A DNA stretch of 64,000 nt from Turnera subulata (GCA_028386065.3 JAKUCV010004743.1:85313-149312), one strand, 5' to 3'. Counted from the first letter of the stretch, positions 22,080-35,236 are shown. Notes: generated by a model from the sequence alone, not told the origin. A program made the numbers and translations.

Positions 22080-23883
22080 CTAGAAAAAGTTGGGCACCAA
22101 AGGCGATGAGCAGGCCATGATACTATTCCATGGGAAGTTGTTGTCTTGAGTTTGACATGAAAATTTTGCTTCCTTTTGATGAACAACCTGCACAGTCTGG
22201 CTATAAGGATCCATATTGACAAATTCTTGCTGGTATCTTGATGGCAATACATAGTTTTCTTTCCTGAGCCTTTTCAGAGCTTGGAAATCTTCTTGAGACC
22301 TAATCTCTGGCTTCTCCCCCTCTGAATCAGAACCTGACTCCTCACAAAGAGAAGGCATCGACGTAGGAGAGAATGACTTGCCGGATTTTGGAATGGTTGC
22401 ACGGTTTCTGTGTTCCTCCACAATTCTCTCAAGGAATCTCCCTTGCGCTTCAATTTTAAGCTTCAAACTCTTTTGAACCTAAAAGTGTTAACCAGCCAGA
22501 AAATATGGACTTAAAGAGCTTCCTTTTATAAGAGAAGAGAAACAAAGTTTTCAGTTATAAGTAGATATTTATATTTCAAGGGTCTTTTTATAATTAATAC
22601 CTCTAGTTGATCACTCAATCGCCTTTGCACTTCCATCTGCATTAGTAATGCCTCAGTAAGTTGAGCACCCCTGCAAAAATGGCAATCAGTACAACATTTA
22701 GCATAGTTTAGAAGAATAACAAAATAAAGATTTCATCCAAGAAAAAACAAGACAAGGGTGCATTTGCTAAGAAAAATATGGGTGGTGGTGCAATATTGAG
22801 AAACTCACGATGTTGCACTAAAATTTGGCAGCATTTCTGAAATGTTTCTCCTCTCGAATTTGCCTCCTGCAGCAAGATGACATAAAATTAATATAAAACA
22901 AGTGGAAAAGAAAACAAAAAACAAAAACAAGAGGGAAAGAACTCGTCAAATAGACAACTAGCTCTCATCTGTATTGTGAGAAAGAACTCGTCAAAGAGAC
23001 GGTCGTCTTTTTAAGTATTTTGATGAATAAAAAATATAACACTGAATTAAGTTGGAGTCTTACTGTTTGTTGATTCTGGGATGAATTTTGAGATCCTGTA
23101 TTTCTGAAAAGTACAAACAAGACGAATCAGCTACACCGGAACCATATAACTTGTTGATATTATAAAAGAAAAGTTGCACTTGTTTTTAGATCTCAAAGTT
23201 GCACTTGTTTTTAGATCTCAAAGTTGCACTTGTTTGAACGTTAATAACAAAGATCACAGCTTGAAAAGGAAAAATACAAAAAAGAAAAACAACAAAAATA
23301 AAACAAAATGAACAAGACTCCGTCTTTGTTAGATCATGGAGAAGACTCGTTCTTTTACGCAGAAAGTCAACCTACACTCCAGTTACAGTGAAAACGGAAA
23401 AGCAGAATGTGCAAGAAGTTTGCAAATTACAAGGTTCACAGCAATTATTCCAGATCTTGAACATGTAGACAATATTTTTCGTTTTTCCTGAATCTTTAAT
23501 CGATGTCCTGTCCTAAAACTAAAGTTTATGAATATGGCTGATGATGATTATTAGTAAGGGGCAAGAAGATCAAAAGTAGGTAAAGCACCTGCAAATGGCT
23601 CTTGACGTGGTAGATGGTAAGTCCAGGGATGCCCATAGCTCTCAAGATACCCTTAGGTGTTGCCCCTAGAAATATTTCAAGACTATTATATCATACAAGA
23701 AGAAACCCTTGAGGATCAAATATATTACAATTGCATGTATTCATTTGCATCAAAACATTTTTCACTCTGCTTACTATCAGGGCCACCAAGTTGATTAACT
23801 GCCTCTTCAAACCGATCATGTAATTCCTGCGTCCAACGTAATCGCTCTTTGGCAGAGCCATTATCTGAGCGGCCGGAACCCAT
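22080..23883 (-). CDS. MYB-CC (PHR1-like) transcription factor
   Basis: Six exons on the minus strand: 23883-23775, 23665-23589, 23103-23064, 22866-22809, 22670-22601 and 22478-22080, all with GT-AG borders; 250 aa. Residues 13-66 are a GARP-type single MYB repeat (ERLRWTQELHDRFEEAVNQL to KSHLQKYR, the SHAQKYF-like helix). Residues 97-145 are the coiled-coil MYB-CC domain with the LHEQLE-like motif RRLSDQLE. The C-terminus is acidic and Ser-rich (ESGSDSEGE) and may activate transcription. Family members bind P1BS-type GNATATNC sites as dimers and include phosphate-starvation and vascular regulators. This short, N-terminal-MYB form resembles the PHL7/UNE16-type subgroup more than PHR1 itself; that placement is tentative. 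Nuclear. No defect seen. Confidence 0.92.
23169..23236. repeat. 25-bp tandem repeat in MYB-CC intron 2
   Basis: About 2.6 copies of AAAGTTGCACTTGTTTTTAG plus ATCTC. Intronic; no splice signal is affected. Confidence 0.9.
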
Positions 23884-23952
23884 TTCTCCTGATCAGGTGG
23901 TTATTATGTGTAGGATATACCTAGCTAAGAAATGCATGAAGGGTGCAGGGTC

Positions 23953-23958
23953 TTTATA
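23953..23958 (-). promoter_or_regulatory. TATA box of the MYB-CC gene
   Basis: On the minus strand CCTTATAAAGACCC lies about 70 nt upstream of the ATG, suggesting a 5' leader of about 40 nt. Confidence 0.5.
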
Positions 23959-23983
23959 AGGAGATTTATAGTGACATCAGGAC

Positions 23984-25055
23984 AAGACAAAGCAGAGACA
24001 TAGACAGGCAAGGTGATTGGGCGATGAGAACTAAGATTTTGATAAGATCAGGGGAGGTGCTGATGCCGGGTTATGTCTCCAATTATGGGGATGTACCTAA
24101 GTCTACGCAGAGTCCGAATATGTTCAAACTCACAGGTTCAGTGTCAGCAGAGTCCAACGAGGTTGAAACTCAAAAAAAAGAGGGTTGCGTGTGTTTGGTG
24201 GTGATTGGTGAGAGGATTCATGGTTTGTGAGTAATAATAGTTAATGCGTCCAAAAAGTTACAGCTCATAAGAAACTATTGGCTAACTCCGCTGGGTCATT
24301 TTCTATCAACGCATATATTCATCTTTTGGTTATTTTTCTCTGTTCCATCCATGCTATTAACCCCTACCATTGTAGATGACCCTATCAATAGAGCCTATCA
24401 TTTTCAGTAAATCAAGATTTTAAATCCATGGTTTTGGTGCCGTTGACCTGGATCTCAAAATCTTCCCTTTTAGATTATAAGGGTTAGATAATTCATGTGA
24501 TGGCATTAATAAGAATTACCAACCAAGGGAGGAGATGCAATCAACATCAATAGACAGCGTCAACCTAACCCATGTATTTGTTTATTTGCTAGTCTTCGGG
24601 AGGATAAATCCTAAGCTAGCCTCTATAGCCAAGTGAAGGGGGGAAAAAATACGCGATACATACAGAGTTATGTAAAACTCATCCTTATTAGAGGCCAAGT
24701 TCATGGTACGGATTATTTTGGGTGATCTAATCTATCTGAAACTATTAAAAGAAACACACATTGACACCTTTATAGACGTCACACCACAAAATACAGATCA
24801 GTAGATCACAGAGTAACCAAACATGTACCTGTAAAGCATGTCATTTTCCAAGGAAAATATGATTCGTGGTTTATTATAAATTAAGAAATTAGATTACACA
24901 ATATAGCCGCCCAATTAAGCAAAAGATCCATTGAGGGAGACGGCAACAACATTTCTAACCTTAGAAGACCTGTTATAAACAGCAACTTGACAATACACAT
25001 TGCATAGCGGTAATGTTACTCTACTACTTCGTCCCGCAACCAAAACCACAGACTA
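23984..25055. other. Spacer between MYB-CC and Alfin-like genes
   Basis: Upstream region of the MYB-CC gene and 3' UTR side of the Alfin-like gene. The frame across 23943-24230 overlaps the presumed TATA box and matches nothing I know. No element is seen. Confidence 0.5.
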
Positions 25056-27771
25056 CTACTGCCTGCTCCTCTTCATGCAAGATGGGCACTTGTATTGCTT
25101 AATGCTCTCTGCCTTTGCTGGTGTTATCTTCACACACTTCCCATGGAACCACTTCTCACAGACATCACAACCAATCCAAAACTCATCTGCATTGTAGTTT
25201 CCACCGCAGCTGCCGCAGAGGGTCTCACTATGTTCGTCCTCTTCATCTTCATAACTCTCGTCTGCAAGCTTAGGATTGCTTTTCACTTGGCCATCACTTG
25301 ATCTCTGCAGAGATGAGGAACAAGTCAGCCTTTAAAGGCACAGAAGAATTTAATAATAATAGAATAGCAACCCAAGCCACTTGTGTTTCTACTTGCATCT
25401 CGAGCTCAATTTGACCATCACTTTTTAGTAACAGCATAGACAATTACACACGAAGTAGTGCCCCATATTTCAGAAACAGATTTATTTTCTTTATTCACAT
25501 TTTGTTAATATTTTATCATTATGAAAAAGAAAATAAAGAATTAATAGTCTTAGAAAGTTGAGTTCTTAGGCCGAGACTTGATAGTTCAACCTTAGTACTT
25601 CCTCTAGATTTGCTTCCACTATCTACGCTGGGCTTTTCTTTTACCGGCTTCCTTTCTGTTACAACTTCAAATACACTGGGTAGATCATTGATCATGCTAA
25701 ATAGACGTTTCCTGAAAGCCAAAGGAAAAATAAGGTTTTGGTTTACATTAAAGAATCCCACACTATCCAATAATAAAACACATGATAGCACATGATTTTG
25801 GTTTACTTCAATCAAAAAGTTTTCAGTGTGCAAATACCTACATTTATAACAATCCAAAAACAACATGATGTGCCAGAATGTGCAGGTACCATACAATTAT
25901 TATATTATCTTTACAACTCTGACATATTCAACCAAATCAGGATCGGTGCGGCAGTATACACAAAAACAACAATGTACTGCCATATAGTGAGTTGAAAACA
26001 TATCCTTTGGTATAAGTTACCGTCAACTAATTTTGGAGGTTTCTAAAACACTTTGCATCAAAGAATCAATTGGCTCCATTTTAAAACATGATAACTTAAT
26101 CCTGGACAAGGGAGCGTGAAGCACATCGTTCACATACCTTTTCCTATCAATTAAATATGACCATTCTATGTCTCACCAGAGATTTGACATATGCAAAGCA
26201 ATACAACCGATTTATATGTCACCACCAAATGAATCAATAAAGAAAATTAGGTAATTGATAGGTGGCCCAAGTTAGTACTGTGTCTCTAGAGGATCAGCAT
26301 CTGTCAATCAACCAAACCTAGGAAAAAGAAATACCAATAAAATACGATAACACTGCATGGAAAAAAGAATGATAATGACATTGATGTACGCCTACGTAGT
26401 TGAAAATTAAGATTTTATGAAGAAGAATAATTTTTATACATGGTAGTGAAATTCTCTTCCTACACCAATGTGCATGAACCATTAAGGATCCACCTAAGCA
26501 AATTGGTGCATAGCCATTAACCAATGACCTGCTTTGGAAGCTATCTTTCATGGCATCGTTCATGTTCTCTACTACAGAGCATTACATCTTTCCTATTGCC
26601 CTAATTAAGAAGAAAAAAAAATAAAATACAAGCTGGAGCGCTGGGGAACCGAGAAATCTCATTTATCCAGGATACAAGCATGAGTTATAGCAGAAATCTT
26701 TGGTGAACCAAGTAAACAGTGAAAACTGAAAGGAAAAAGAGAGAATAAGCTCCAAAGACAAAGAAATTCCTTTACAAGACCAAACTTTTAACATGGCATA
26801 TACAAGGGACTGACTCACAAACGAATAGATGTCTCAGGACACATTTGTATGGCAACAGCAATAAGAAGTACATAGCGAAGTACCTCTCATTCCGATTGAG
26901 ACGAGCACCATGATAAAAAGCCACAGAAAGCAGCCACGAATCACTGTGCACAGCAACCAGAGAGAGCCAGTCTTTCCGGTTCATGCCATCTCGAGCAAAA
27001 TTGATCCCAAGAGCCGGCTCAGGGAGCTCAGGAGGAACTTCCTCGGCCGGCAAGGTCACTTCCCAGGTTTCATTTGGATGTCCATATAGACACAAATTCT
27101 CCTTATCTTTACTCAGTAAGATATAACAAAACGAAAGACAAACATCATTTATCAGAGAAAAATAACCCGACAAATATCCCTACCTACCGAAAACAAAACA
27201 GATAGTCCTTTTCTTAATCTTGGAGAAATAAAAATAGAAACATACAATTTCTGCTTGTTTAATCTCCAGAAACACCAAATAACAAGTAGATCAGGTTTGA
27301 TCATAAACATATAGATCAAACAAATCTTCACCATAGAAAGATCCACCAGTACTGAGGTTACCAGATTCAACATCCAACCAAAGTATAATCATGCACAACT
27401 AAACTACGCCTTCAAAATGTTATTTACAGTTCCATAGGAGCTAAAGAGATAATTAAACTGGCCCTTTTTAAAATAAAAGACTAAGATAAATAACCAGAAA
27501 AACAAATAAATAAAAAAGAATTCCGATCCACAAGAAATTACCTGGATCGCAGAGTCCATAAAAATCATCCACATCTAAGGAGGAATGAAAAGGAAAACGA
27601 GTAAATTTATCGAACCAAGAAAATAAAAAAGGAACATAAAGAGAGAAGAAGCTAAACAGAAGTGAAGTAGGAATCTTTACCATAAGTAAGAGCACGGACG
27701 ACGCCAGCTCGACGAGCACTGAAATCTTTGAAGATCTCCTCTACGGTTCGCGGGGTCGCGGCCATTTCCAT
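25056..27771 (-). CDS. Alfin-like PHD-finger protein
   Basis: Five exons on the minus strand: 27771-27681, 27574-27542, 27106-26884, 25711-25591 and 25304-25056; 238 aa, close to the family norm. Residues 7-135 are the Alfin N-terminal domain ([14 protein letters not shown], then [43 protein letters not shown]). A basic/Ser linker and an acidic patch ([13 protein letters not shown]) follow. The C-terminal PHD finger has the full C4HC3 set: C186, C189, C202, C205, H210, C213, C229, C232. Alfin-like proteins are nuclear readers of H3K4me3 and act in stress and germination responses with Polycomb or other chromatin partners. The start [12 protein letters not shown] is chosen because the frame upstream of it shows no conserved sequence. 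Exon 2 is only 33 nt. Confidence 0.93.
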
Positions 27772-29611
27772 GGCCAAGTTATGGAGAGATCTAAGAGCTG
27801 GAGTCTCAGGCAGATGGAGAGCGAGTGAATTGCAGGGAGTGTAATAAAAGGGATTTTTGAAAATTGGAGGAGAGAGTGTACGTGGGGAGAGAGACAACAA
27901 GCGGTTGGATCGAAGAAGGCCCAGACAAGGGAGACACAGATGTAAACTGGAAAAAGCAAAAACAAAAAAACAGAGGAAACAGGGGAATAAAGTGTTCAGT
28001 TTTAAGTTAACGGTGTTGCGGTTAGTTGCTATTGGCGCGTTCGGTTTTTCTGTTTTAACGGAATTCTTATTGCTGGGATAGAAAAAATCTTGGAGCGTAC
28101 ATGGCAAAAACAGGTGTAGTGTAGGTATAGTAAAATAAACACAAATACGAGCATTAAGCTTAAACAATATTTGATTATTCACTTATCTAGTAGTTTATTA
28201 ACTTTCTATTTTTCTTTCAAATTTTTCACTAGTGATGGGCATTGACCACCCTCTCTGCCCATGTTTCTTTTAGTTTTTATTAATACCAAAGGTCTTGCAA
28301 TATGGTTAGGTTGGCATGTAAATGATTAGTCAACCATCTAATTTTGACTATCCTAGTCAATTGAGCTAACTTTCTCTTATCCATGAATGAAATTGACTAA
28401 TTTTGTAAATTGCGTATTAATTGACCCAATTTCAAATATGTGTATGTATGAATTCAAATTGGTGTATTAAATTGGGTGTTTTGCCTTTTTTATCAATACC
28501 CTATGTTCTCTTATTAGTTTCCTTGGCTAGCCTGCAAAAATATAAAAATGCCTTTATATTTTCATGATTGTTATATAAATAAAATTTATAGAAAAGACTT
28601 CCCGCATTCCTAGAAGACGGATGTCCTATAAAATTAATTTTGTTCCAAAATAGTAAGTCATATGAGAGAACTTATGAATCACTGATTATGTATTTTCTAA
28701 CTATATTGACTCACCAATTTTATAAGAGAAATATTTAGTAAATATATTTTCTACATAGTGGTAATTTAGTCATGTATCACTATTTTTTATACTTTCAGGT
28801 TTTTTAATTCTTAGCTTCCATTCTTTAGCTGCTAAAGTTGTGGCTAGTGCTGCCGTATCAAAGCAGAATTTAGATGGTCTCCTCCCCAAGTAACCAATGC
28901 CCGCATGAGGGTGTTACTGAGCTTGAAAATCCGTTCTTGAACTCCGCCATGAAAAGGCAAGACTTCGTGAATTTTCAATAGCTATAATTTTTTTACCACA
29001 AAACCGAGCAAAGGTACAAAATGGCAATGAAACAAAGCGTTAACCAGTAATTGAATCGGATCCTCCAAAGTAGTAAGGATCGATTTCATTATCTTTTATT
29101 GATGCTAAGAACGATGTCATTATCTGAATTTCACTACAGAACCTGAAGAGCAACAAGAGTTTAATGATCCCTAAACTTATTAGACATGCAGCATGTGCCA
29201 TTGTCATGGATGACTAATTGATCCTTTCACGAGTTCAAGCATTTTGGGGATGTTAACCTGAGAGATTTGTCCTCATCTGCTGCGATGCCAAAGCAGGAGC
29301 GAAAGAGTCAAGCCAGCAAACCATTACCTGAAAAACTCAATCCACAAAAATGGAACGGGAAGAAAGTATTGAAAGTTTACAGCTTGTACTCTAAATTCAA
29401 GAAGCTTGACCAAAAAATTCACACAAGCAAGACCGGAAAAGAATAGAGATCAGAGAAACATGGAAATCATCACTATTGTAATTCCTAAACAACTGCTACC
29501 ACGAATTCCATAATTCAGAAAGGCATTTTCTCCCCGGATAAAACCAGAAAATAAAATAATTGCAAGTTTTACAGTAAGATCGCGATTGGTAGTGAGAGCT
29601 ACCACCTACTT
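27772..29611. other. Spacer between Alfin-like and DnaJ genes
   Basis: Contains the 5' leader and promoter of the Alfin-like gene (27772 to about 28100) and the 3' UTR side of the DnaJ gene. The open frame continuing upstream of the Alfin start looks like leader sequence, not protein. No repeat element recognised. Confidence 0.5.
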
Positions 29612-32600
29612 TTATGAACCTGGGGCAATTAACTTCTTGAGCCCGGCTTTCTGCTCTGGGGTGAGCTTGCTAGGAAACTTGATGTTAAACTTAATTCTCA
29701 AGTTGCCTCTTTTTGAGGGTTCCTTTGGGATAGGCATCCCTTCCCCTTTCACAACTTCTTCATAGGTAGGACTGATGACGTTATTGATGGGAATTGTCAG
29801 AGTCCGCCCATCAAGCGTCGTCACTTGTGCTGTGTAGCCTGTCAAGGCTTCCATGAGGGATAATTTCTGCGTAACTATAAGATCATTTCCATCCCTTTTG
29901 AAGACACTATGAGGCTTCTCATCAATGATGAAAATTAGATCAGAGGGTGGAAGACCCCGCTGTTCCAGTCCCTTCTCTGGGAAAGTGATTTTAGTCCCTT
30001 TCTTCCACCCCGGCTTGATCTCAATTGTAAGAATTTCCTCAACCGTGGTTGGTCTCCTGTCCAACAAAATTAGAGAAAAATGTAAAAACATAAAGAATGA
30101 AAAATTATCCTTGACAAGTTTGGCTATCTAACCAGCAAAATGGCAATAGGATCCATACTTTTGCATATCAGGTTATATCCTATAGGCAACAGGCTCATGA
30201 AAGTGTACAAGTGAAATAAAAACATCAAGATTCCTTGTCAAAAAGTTGCTGAGAATTAGGAACAGTAGTACCACAGAGCCTCAATATGTAAAAGAACCTC
30301 TAGCCAAAAATTTCCAACAGCATAATCAGAAGGAAAAAAAAAGATATTAAAAGTTGAGGCTTTACATATAGCTGGATTGAAGCAATAGGTATAATTGTAG
30401 GCTTCTGGCCCTTTAAGTATGTTAACATGGTTTCACGTAGACAATGGAGTTGAAGAGCCCAGATTCAAATGCCCCATCCCCAAAACTATCACTTTAAAAA
30501 GTACTCGATCTGATGTCCAATTATTAGCACATCCAAACAGGAAAAGCAAAGAAAGGAACTACAAATTATCACTAGTATACATGGGCAAAGCCAGTGGAGA
30601 AGCAAAGCATCACATCAACATACTAGAAAGCAAAATGATAACAACTGCATGGGTACTGTTGCGACTGCAAACTCTGCGACATGTTGTGATCAAAGCAGAG
30701 AATATATATGTAGCAGAAAAATGTCAGCTCAGTTGTTTAAAGGAAAAATATCATCATAATTACAGCACAATCACCATGATTAGTACAGATATTTTAAGGC
30801 CTGTAGTTTAACCATTTTTCTTTCACGCATTGAAGGAAATTAAAGTTGGAAGATGTAAACTCAACAGCAAACTACCGTTATACATTATATGCCATGATAA
30901 CTGGGGAAAAATAAGTAGGGAAGGGTACTAATCACAATTAAACAATTGGTTGTTCATCCTTTGAATAAACTGGAAAGAAGACTGAATTGCAGTTCAGTCA
31001 ATCAATGTGCAAATGAAAAAGCATCTCAAGTAAAAATGAGAAATAATGGATTACCATCCTGCTGCAGTGGATGGCAAAGGAAAAATGGAAAATAAACCTT
31101 GCAACCCTTCATTGTTATTCTAGGGCTACAGTTCTGCCAAAAGTACTGAACAACATGGTCTTCATGCAATCTAATCATATTGGAGATCATCAGTTATGCA
31201 GGGGTTTCCGTGTCTTCTTATTCTGACGGAGTTTAACAGTTACCAAGCAGTGAACATTTGTAATTGAAGATCATCAAATCGCCAATACAAACTCCAAAAG
31301 GAAGAGAATTTCACAAAGTTTAGCAGCAAGCTTACATGCATATCCTACCACTAGAAACAGCTGGCTACTGAAATTTCAAAGACCAAGAAGACATTATGCG
31401 GGATAAAACTAGATGGCTAGCATTAGCCTCAGCAACTAAACCCCATCCAATACCCAAGAACAATAGTACCATTACGCATGCATATTAGCAGTGAAAGGTT
31501 CAAACTTTTACAGAGTAATTTCTAACACACGACTAGAAAAGTTACAGCATTTCTGAAATAACCCCATGGCCTGGATTTCGAACAAATGCAGTGTGTTGAT
31601 GTTGCATCTATTACTAATCTAGCACCAAAAAGAAAACAAAATCCACTCCAAGACGATCAGAAACAATTCAAAATCCACTCCAAGACAATCAGAAACAATT
31701 CAGAATCCACTTCAAGACAATGTGGATAAGTGGGGCAGGCTACCTCTGAATCAAATGAAACCTTTCAAATTCAAATTTTCAAAACAATGCCATCTCCAGA
31801 CAAAATTAGGTAAACAGAAAAGCATGCGAATTTCAGTAGATCCAAACCAATATCAGTCCCCCAGGCGGTAAGCAAGTACACAGTAACTGAGAATTAAAAT
31901 AACAGGAAAAACAATTTTGGAAAATAAAGCTTACCCGCTAGAATCAGTAACATCCCTAGAAATCTTCATCTTCTTCGTGGTTCCTTTATACAAATCCTCC
32001 AAGCTACACGGCAACGTGCGTTCAAGTGGAGCAGCTTTCCGGGGAAAATTAGAGCCTTCTCCGGCGGCATTCCTCAGCGAAGAGAACAAGTGATCCCCAA
32101 ACATACTGGAGAACCCCGACGGGCCGGCGCGTGAACCGGCGCCGCCAATATCGCCCATCCCTCCAAAGGGGCTGGAATACCCGAAGAACTCCGAGAAGAT
32201 GTCATCGGCGCTCCTGGGGTTGAACCGGAACGTGGTAGAACCGGGGTCCGCCCCAAATCCGCCGGCACCCGGCGGGGGTACCTGGCCCTTCAAGCCCTCC
32301 TCCCCTAGCTGATCATAAACGGCCCGTTTCTGCGGATCACTCAAGACCTGAAAACCAATCAAGATCGAGTGAGAGAGAAAGAAAGAATAGAACTTTATCT
32401 TTGTTTTGTTTTTTATTTCTTTTTTTTTTTTGGGTGAAGGAGGAGAGTTGGGGAGATTAAGGAAAAAGTGAAGAGTTTGTTGGGTTTGTGCGTTTTGGTG
32501 GGTTTAATGAGAATTATTACATCATAGGCTTCGGAGATTTGTTTGAATTTGGCTTCGGCTTCTTTCTTGTTGTTAGGGTTCTTGTCGGGATGCCACTTCA

Positions 32601-32685
32601 TGGCCAGCTTACGGTAAGCTTTCTTCAAATCGTCGTCTTTGGCATTCTTGTCCACCTGTAAAATCTTGTAGTAGTCCGCCCCCAT
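29612..32685 (-). CDS. Class B DnaJ / HSP40 co-chaperone (DNAJB1/Sis1-type)
   Basis: Three exons on the minus strand: 32685-32521, 32347-31935 and 30056-29612; 340 aa, the usual size. The J domain spans residues 1-70 with the essential HPD at 32-34 (KWHPDKNP), ending [21 protein letters not shown] Gly/Phe-rich segment (about 75-140, with GGFGADPG and FGGMGDIGG) follows. The two C-terminal substrate-binding domains start at about 160 ([18 protein letters not shown]) and run to the end, including [19 protein letters not shown]. No CxxCxGxG zinc finger is present and there is no CaaX tail, so it is class B and soluble. It would stimulate the ATPase of cytosolic or nuclear HSP70 and deliver clients. 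Intron 2 is 1.9 kb. No defect seen. Confidence 0.95.
31638..31724. repeat. 32-bp tandem repeat in DnaJ intron 2
   Basis: Two full copies and a partial third of a unit beginning AAAATCCACTCCAAGACRAT. Confidence 0.9.
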
Positions 32686-32689
32686 TCCT

Positions 32690-33300
32690 CCTCTTCCTCT
32701 TCTTCTCCTGCTTCTCCTCCTCCTCCAACAACACCGTCCAGATTTGCTGCCGCTTTTTTGTGTTTCTTTCCGCTGCTTCTCTTTCTCTTCTTTATTAGTA
32801 TTATTACTCTCCTATGAAGAAAAAGAAATAGAGGTGGAGTGGAGGAGTTATTTTACTCCGGCGAATAGCGATACCTCCGCTCCCCGTTGTAAACTTATAC
32901 ATCAGCTTTTTCTTTGGGCCTAAGACAGTGTGTTTTTTTTTTTCTCTTTAATTGGGCTGGTTGTGTCTTTCGACCCAATACATTATTTTGTATTTTTTTT
33001 TGTTGGGTTTCGGAAGGAGATTGAAGGTAAGGAGAAAAAAAAAAAAGAAAAGGAAAGACAAAATGAAAGAGGTAAGACAGGAAACAACAATAAGTTATGT
33101 TAAAAAAAAAAAGCAACAATAAGATATTTAAAATGAGAATAAAAGGTTTCCTCAAAAAAAAATTGAGAATAAAAGGAACGGACATAGAGGAATACAAACT
33201 TACGTACTTTCTCTTTTATGGAATGAAATAAGAAATCAAGGGTATATCTATATCCTCCTTGCCCTTCACAGTTTATTTGAGAATTTTAGTAGAGAGGATA
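32690..33300. other. DnaJ promoter and leader, then AT-rich spacer
   Basis: On the minus strand the leader just upstream of the ATG is purine-rich, being the complement of a CTTCTCCTCC-type tract at 32690-32790. The rest is A/T tracts. The last bases run into the L1 target site. Confidence 0.5.
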
Positions 33301-33310
33301 GGGAGGGGAA
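33301..33310 (+). repeat. L1 target-site duplication, left copy
   Basis: GGGAGGGGAA, matched exactly at 57870-57879 directly after the L1 A8 tail. Confidence 0.85.
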
Positions 33311-33362
33311 CATCAGCTTTTTTAGAGAGAGAAGGCCCTCATTCCCTCTAGAACCAACACTA

Positions 33363-34751
33363 ATGACCAGCTATGAACCATCTCCAAATTCATCTGGCGA
33401 TGTAGATCCTCCAAATGAAGGGGATCGAAGCACAAAGAAAGTGAGACTCAAACAAGTTGATGGACAAAGTGAAGACCAGTCAGAGCTGTTAAGGGAGAAC
33501 ATCAGAACCAGCTATAGGGACATGTTGACCATAGGACCGACTTGGGATGAGGATGAGGAGCTTTGGATGTTGGAAGAAGAGCCTGAAGCTGAGGAGGGTG
33601 ACATCACAGTTGTGGAAGGTGAAAGAGGGTCGGGCCTGGTTATCTCAGACTCCTTTAGATCTCGTCTCAATCGTCCGTGGGAGCAGGCTGTTATTGTGAA
33701 GCTCTTAGGCAGATCCATAGGGTATAAAGCTTTGAGAGCCAAGCTGTTGGCGTTGTGGAAACCAACGGGACCACTGCGCATAATCGATCTTGAGTTTAAC
33801 TACTATGTTGTGAGGTTCAGTAATCAAGAAGACTACCAGAATGCACTGCTGGAGGGCCCTTGGACGATCTTCAATCATGTTCTTAGCGTTCAACCCTGGT
33901 CCCAAGATTTCCGGCCGGCTACTGAGGAGGTGCGAAGTGTGGTGACTTGGGTGTTGTTTCCCAGCTTTCCAATTCACAGGTACCAGACTAAAATCCTTAC
34001 TGCTTTGGGTAATTTGATTGGTGAGACTGTCAAGCTCGATTTCAAGACAGAATATATGCAAAGAGGACAGTTTGTTAAGGTGGCTGTGAGGATTGATCTA
34101 ACAAAGCCAGTTAAGGGAACGGTTACTCTAGATGGTGAGGAGATTAAGGTGAGATACGAGGGGCTTCCTCAGATATGTATCTCATGTGGAAGAGTCGGTC
34201 ACAACGTTCTCTTCTGCCCCAAAAGAGGTACTACGATCGAAGCTCCTCAGGCTCAGACTGCAGATATACATAGCTCATCCACCGCCAACCCAATCGGACA
34301 ACCCTAGAGATCGGAAGTGCAGTCCCAGATTCCGGTGACTGGTCTTGAATCGGGACCTGGACTTGGAGAGTGGATTAACGTGCAACCCAGGGCGCGTAGA
34401 CAGTACAGGAAGCCAGTTGATGTGGGCCAAAGATCTGGGGAAAGAGACGAGAGGCAGTCAACAGTCACGGGAAGCCCATTCAGCATCTTATTAGAAGGTT
34501 CTACACAGTTTTACGTGGGGACCACCCATCCATCCTACCAAACCCCAACAACCCCACCAACTCAAGTCCCACACCAGCTCTTTACCAGCTCCACAAAGCA
34601 GACCTTACGTACTCCAGCCCAGCCCAAAAAGACACAGACACAGTCTAGAATACAAGCTATCCCAAGAAAGAAAAACCAGCCCAGAACCTCTCTAAAAGAA
34701 GTCTCAAACCAAGTACCTCCACAGCCCTCATACCCCCACAGCCCTCGCTGA
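33363..34751 (+). pseudogene. L1 ORF1 (DUF4283 / zinc-knuckle RNA-binding protein), one in-frame TAG
   Basis: An open frame of 314 codons ends at a TAG (34305-34307); the same frame then continues open to 34751. About residues 100-235 are the DUF4283 domain (DLEFNYYVVRF, EGPWTIFNHVLSVQPW). A zinc knuckle C-x2-C-x4-H-x4-C (CISCGRVGHNVLFC) follows near residue 276. The post-stop part is Pro/Gln/Thr-rich, as are L1 ORF1 C-termini. The protein binds LINE RNA to form the retrotransposition particle. The single stop could be recent damage. Confidence 0.85.
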
Positions 34752-35236
34752 CTTTTAACCCAGTACAACACCCAAGCCCACCCAGAGACAACACCTCTAA
34801 AACCGTACCCACGACCACACACCCTGAAATTAACCAAACAACCCCCTCGGCACTCTCACATAACCATTCTGTGATTGTGTTAGGGAAGAAGGACTACTAG
34901 GTAGTGATCAACCCTCATTACCCTAACCCAACGCAAGCCACCCTTAAGTCGGGTTCTGATGTTAATAAATCAGCCATTCTCCCGGATAAACCCCCAGATT
35001 ATGCATCACAGAACGAGCACCAAACCACACCAATGGACATCTCTCAACCCTCTAGGGAGGGGCTACCTGTTAGCAACTTCCAGGAGGGGATGCTCAATGA
35101 GAAGGATAACTCAGACAGCTCGAAGGCAGTAGGAGCGGCCCTTGAGGTCGACCGGATGGAGTGTGAGGTCTCGACCTCTCTGACTTCTTGATGGGGTGTG
35201 CCCCTTGTATATTCTTCATTCTCCCCCATATTTCTT

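Noticed and set aside
23943..24230. 95-codon plus-strand frame upstream of the MYB-CC gene
   Set aside because: No ATG start at its head, overlaps the presumed TATA box, no recognisable family.
27652..28182. N-terminal extension of the Alfin-like protein to about 28182
   Set aside because: The upstream part is low-complexity leader-like sequence with no family conservation; known Alfin-like proteins start close to [10 protein letters not shown].
30419..30811. 130-codon plus-strand frame inside DnaJ intron 2
   Set aside because: No domain, AT-rich composition, and no splice or promoter signals; likely chance.
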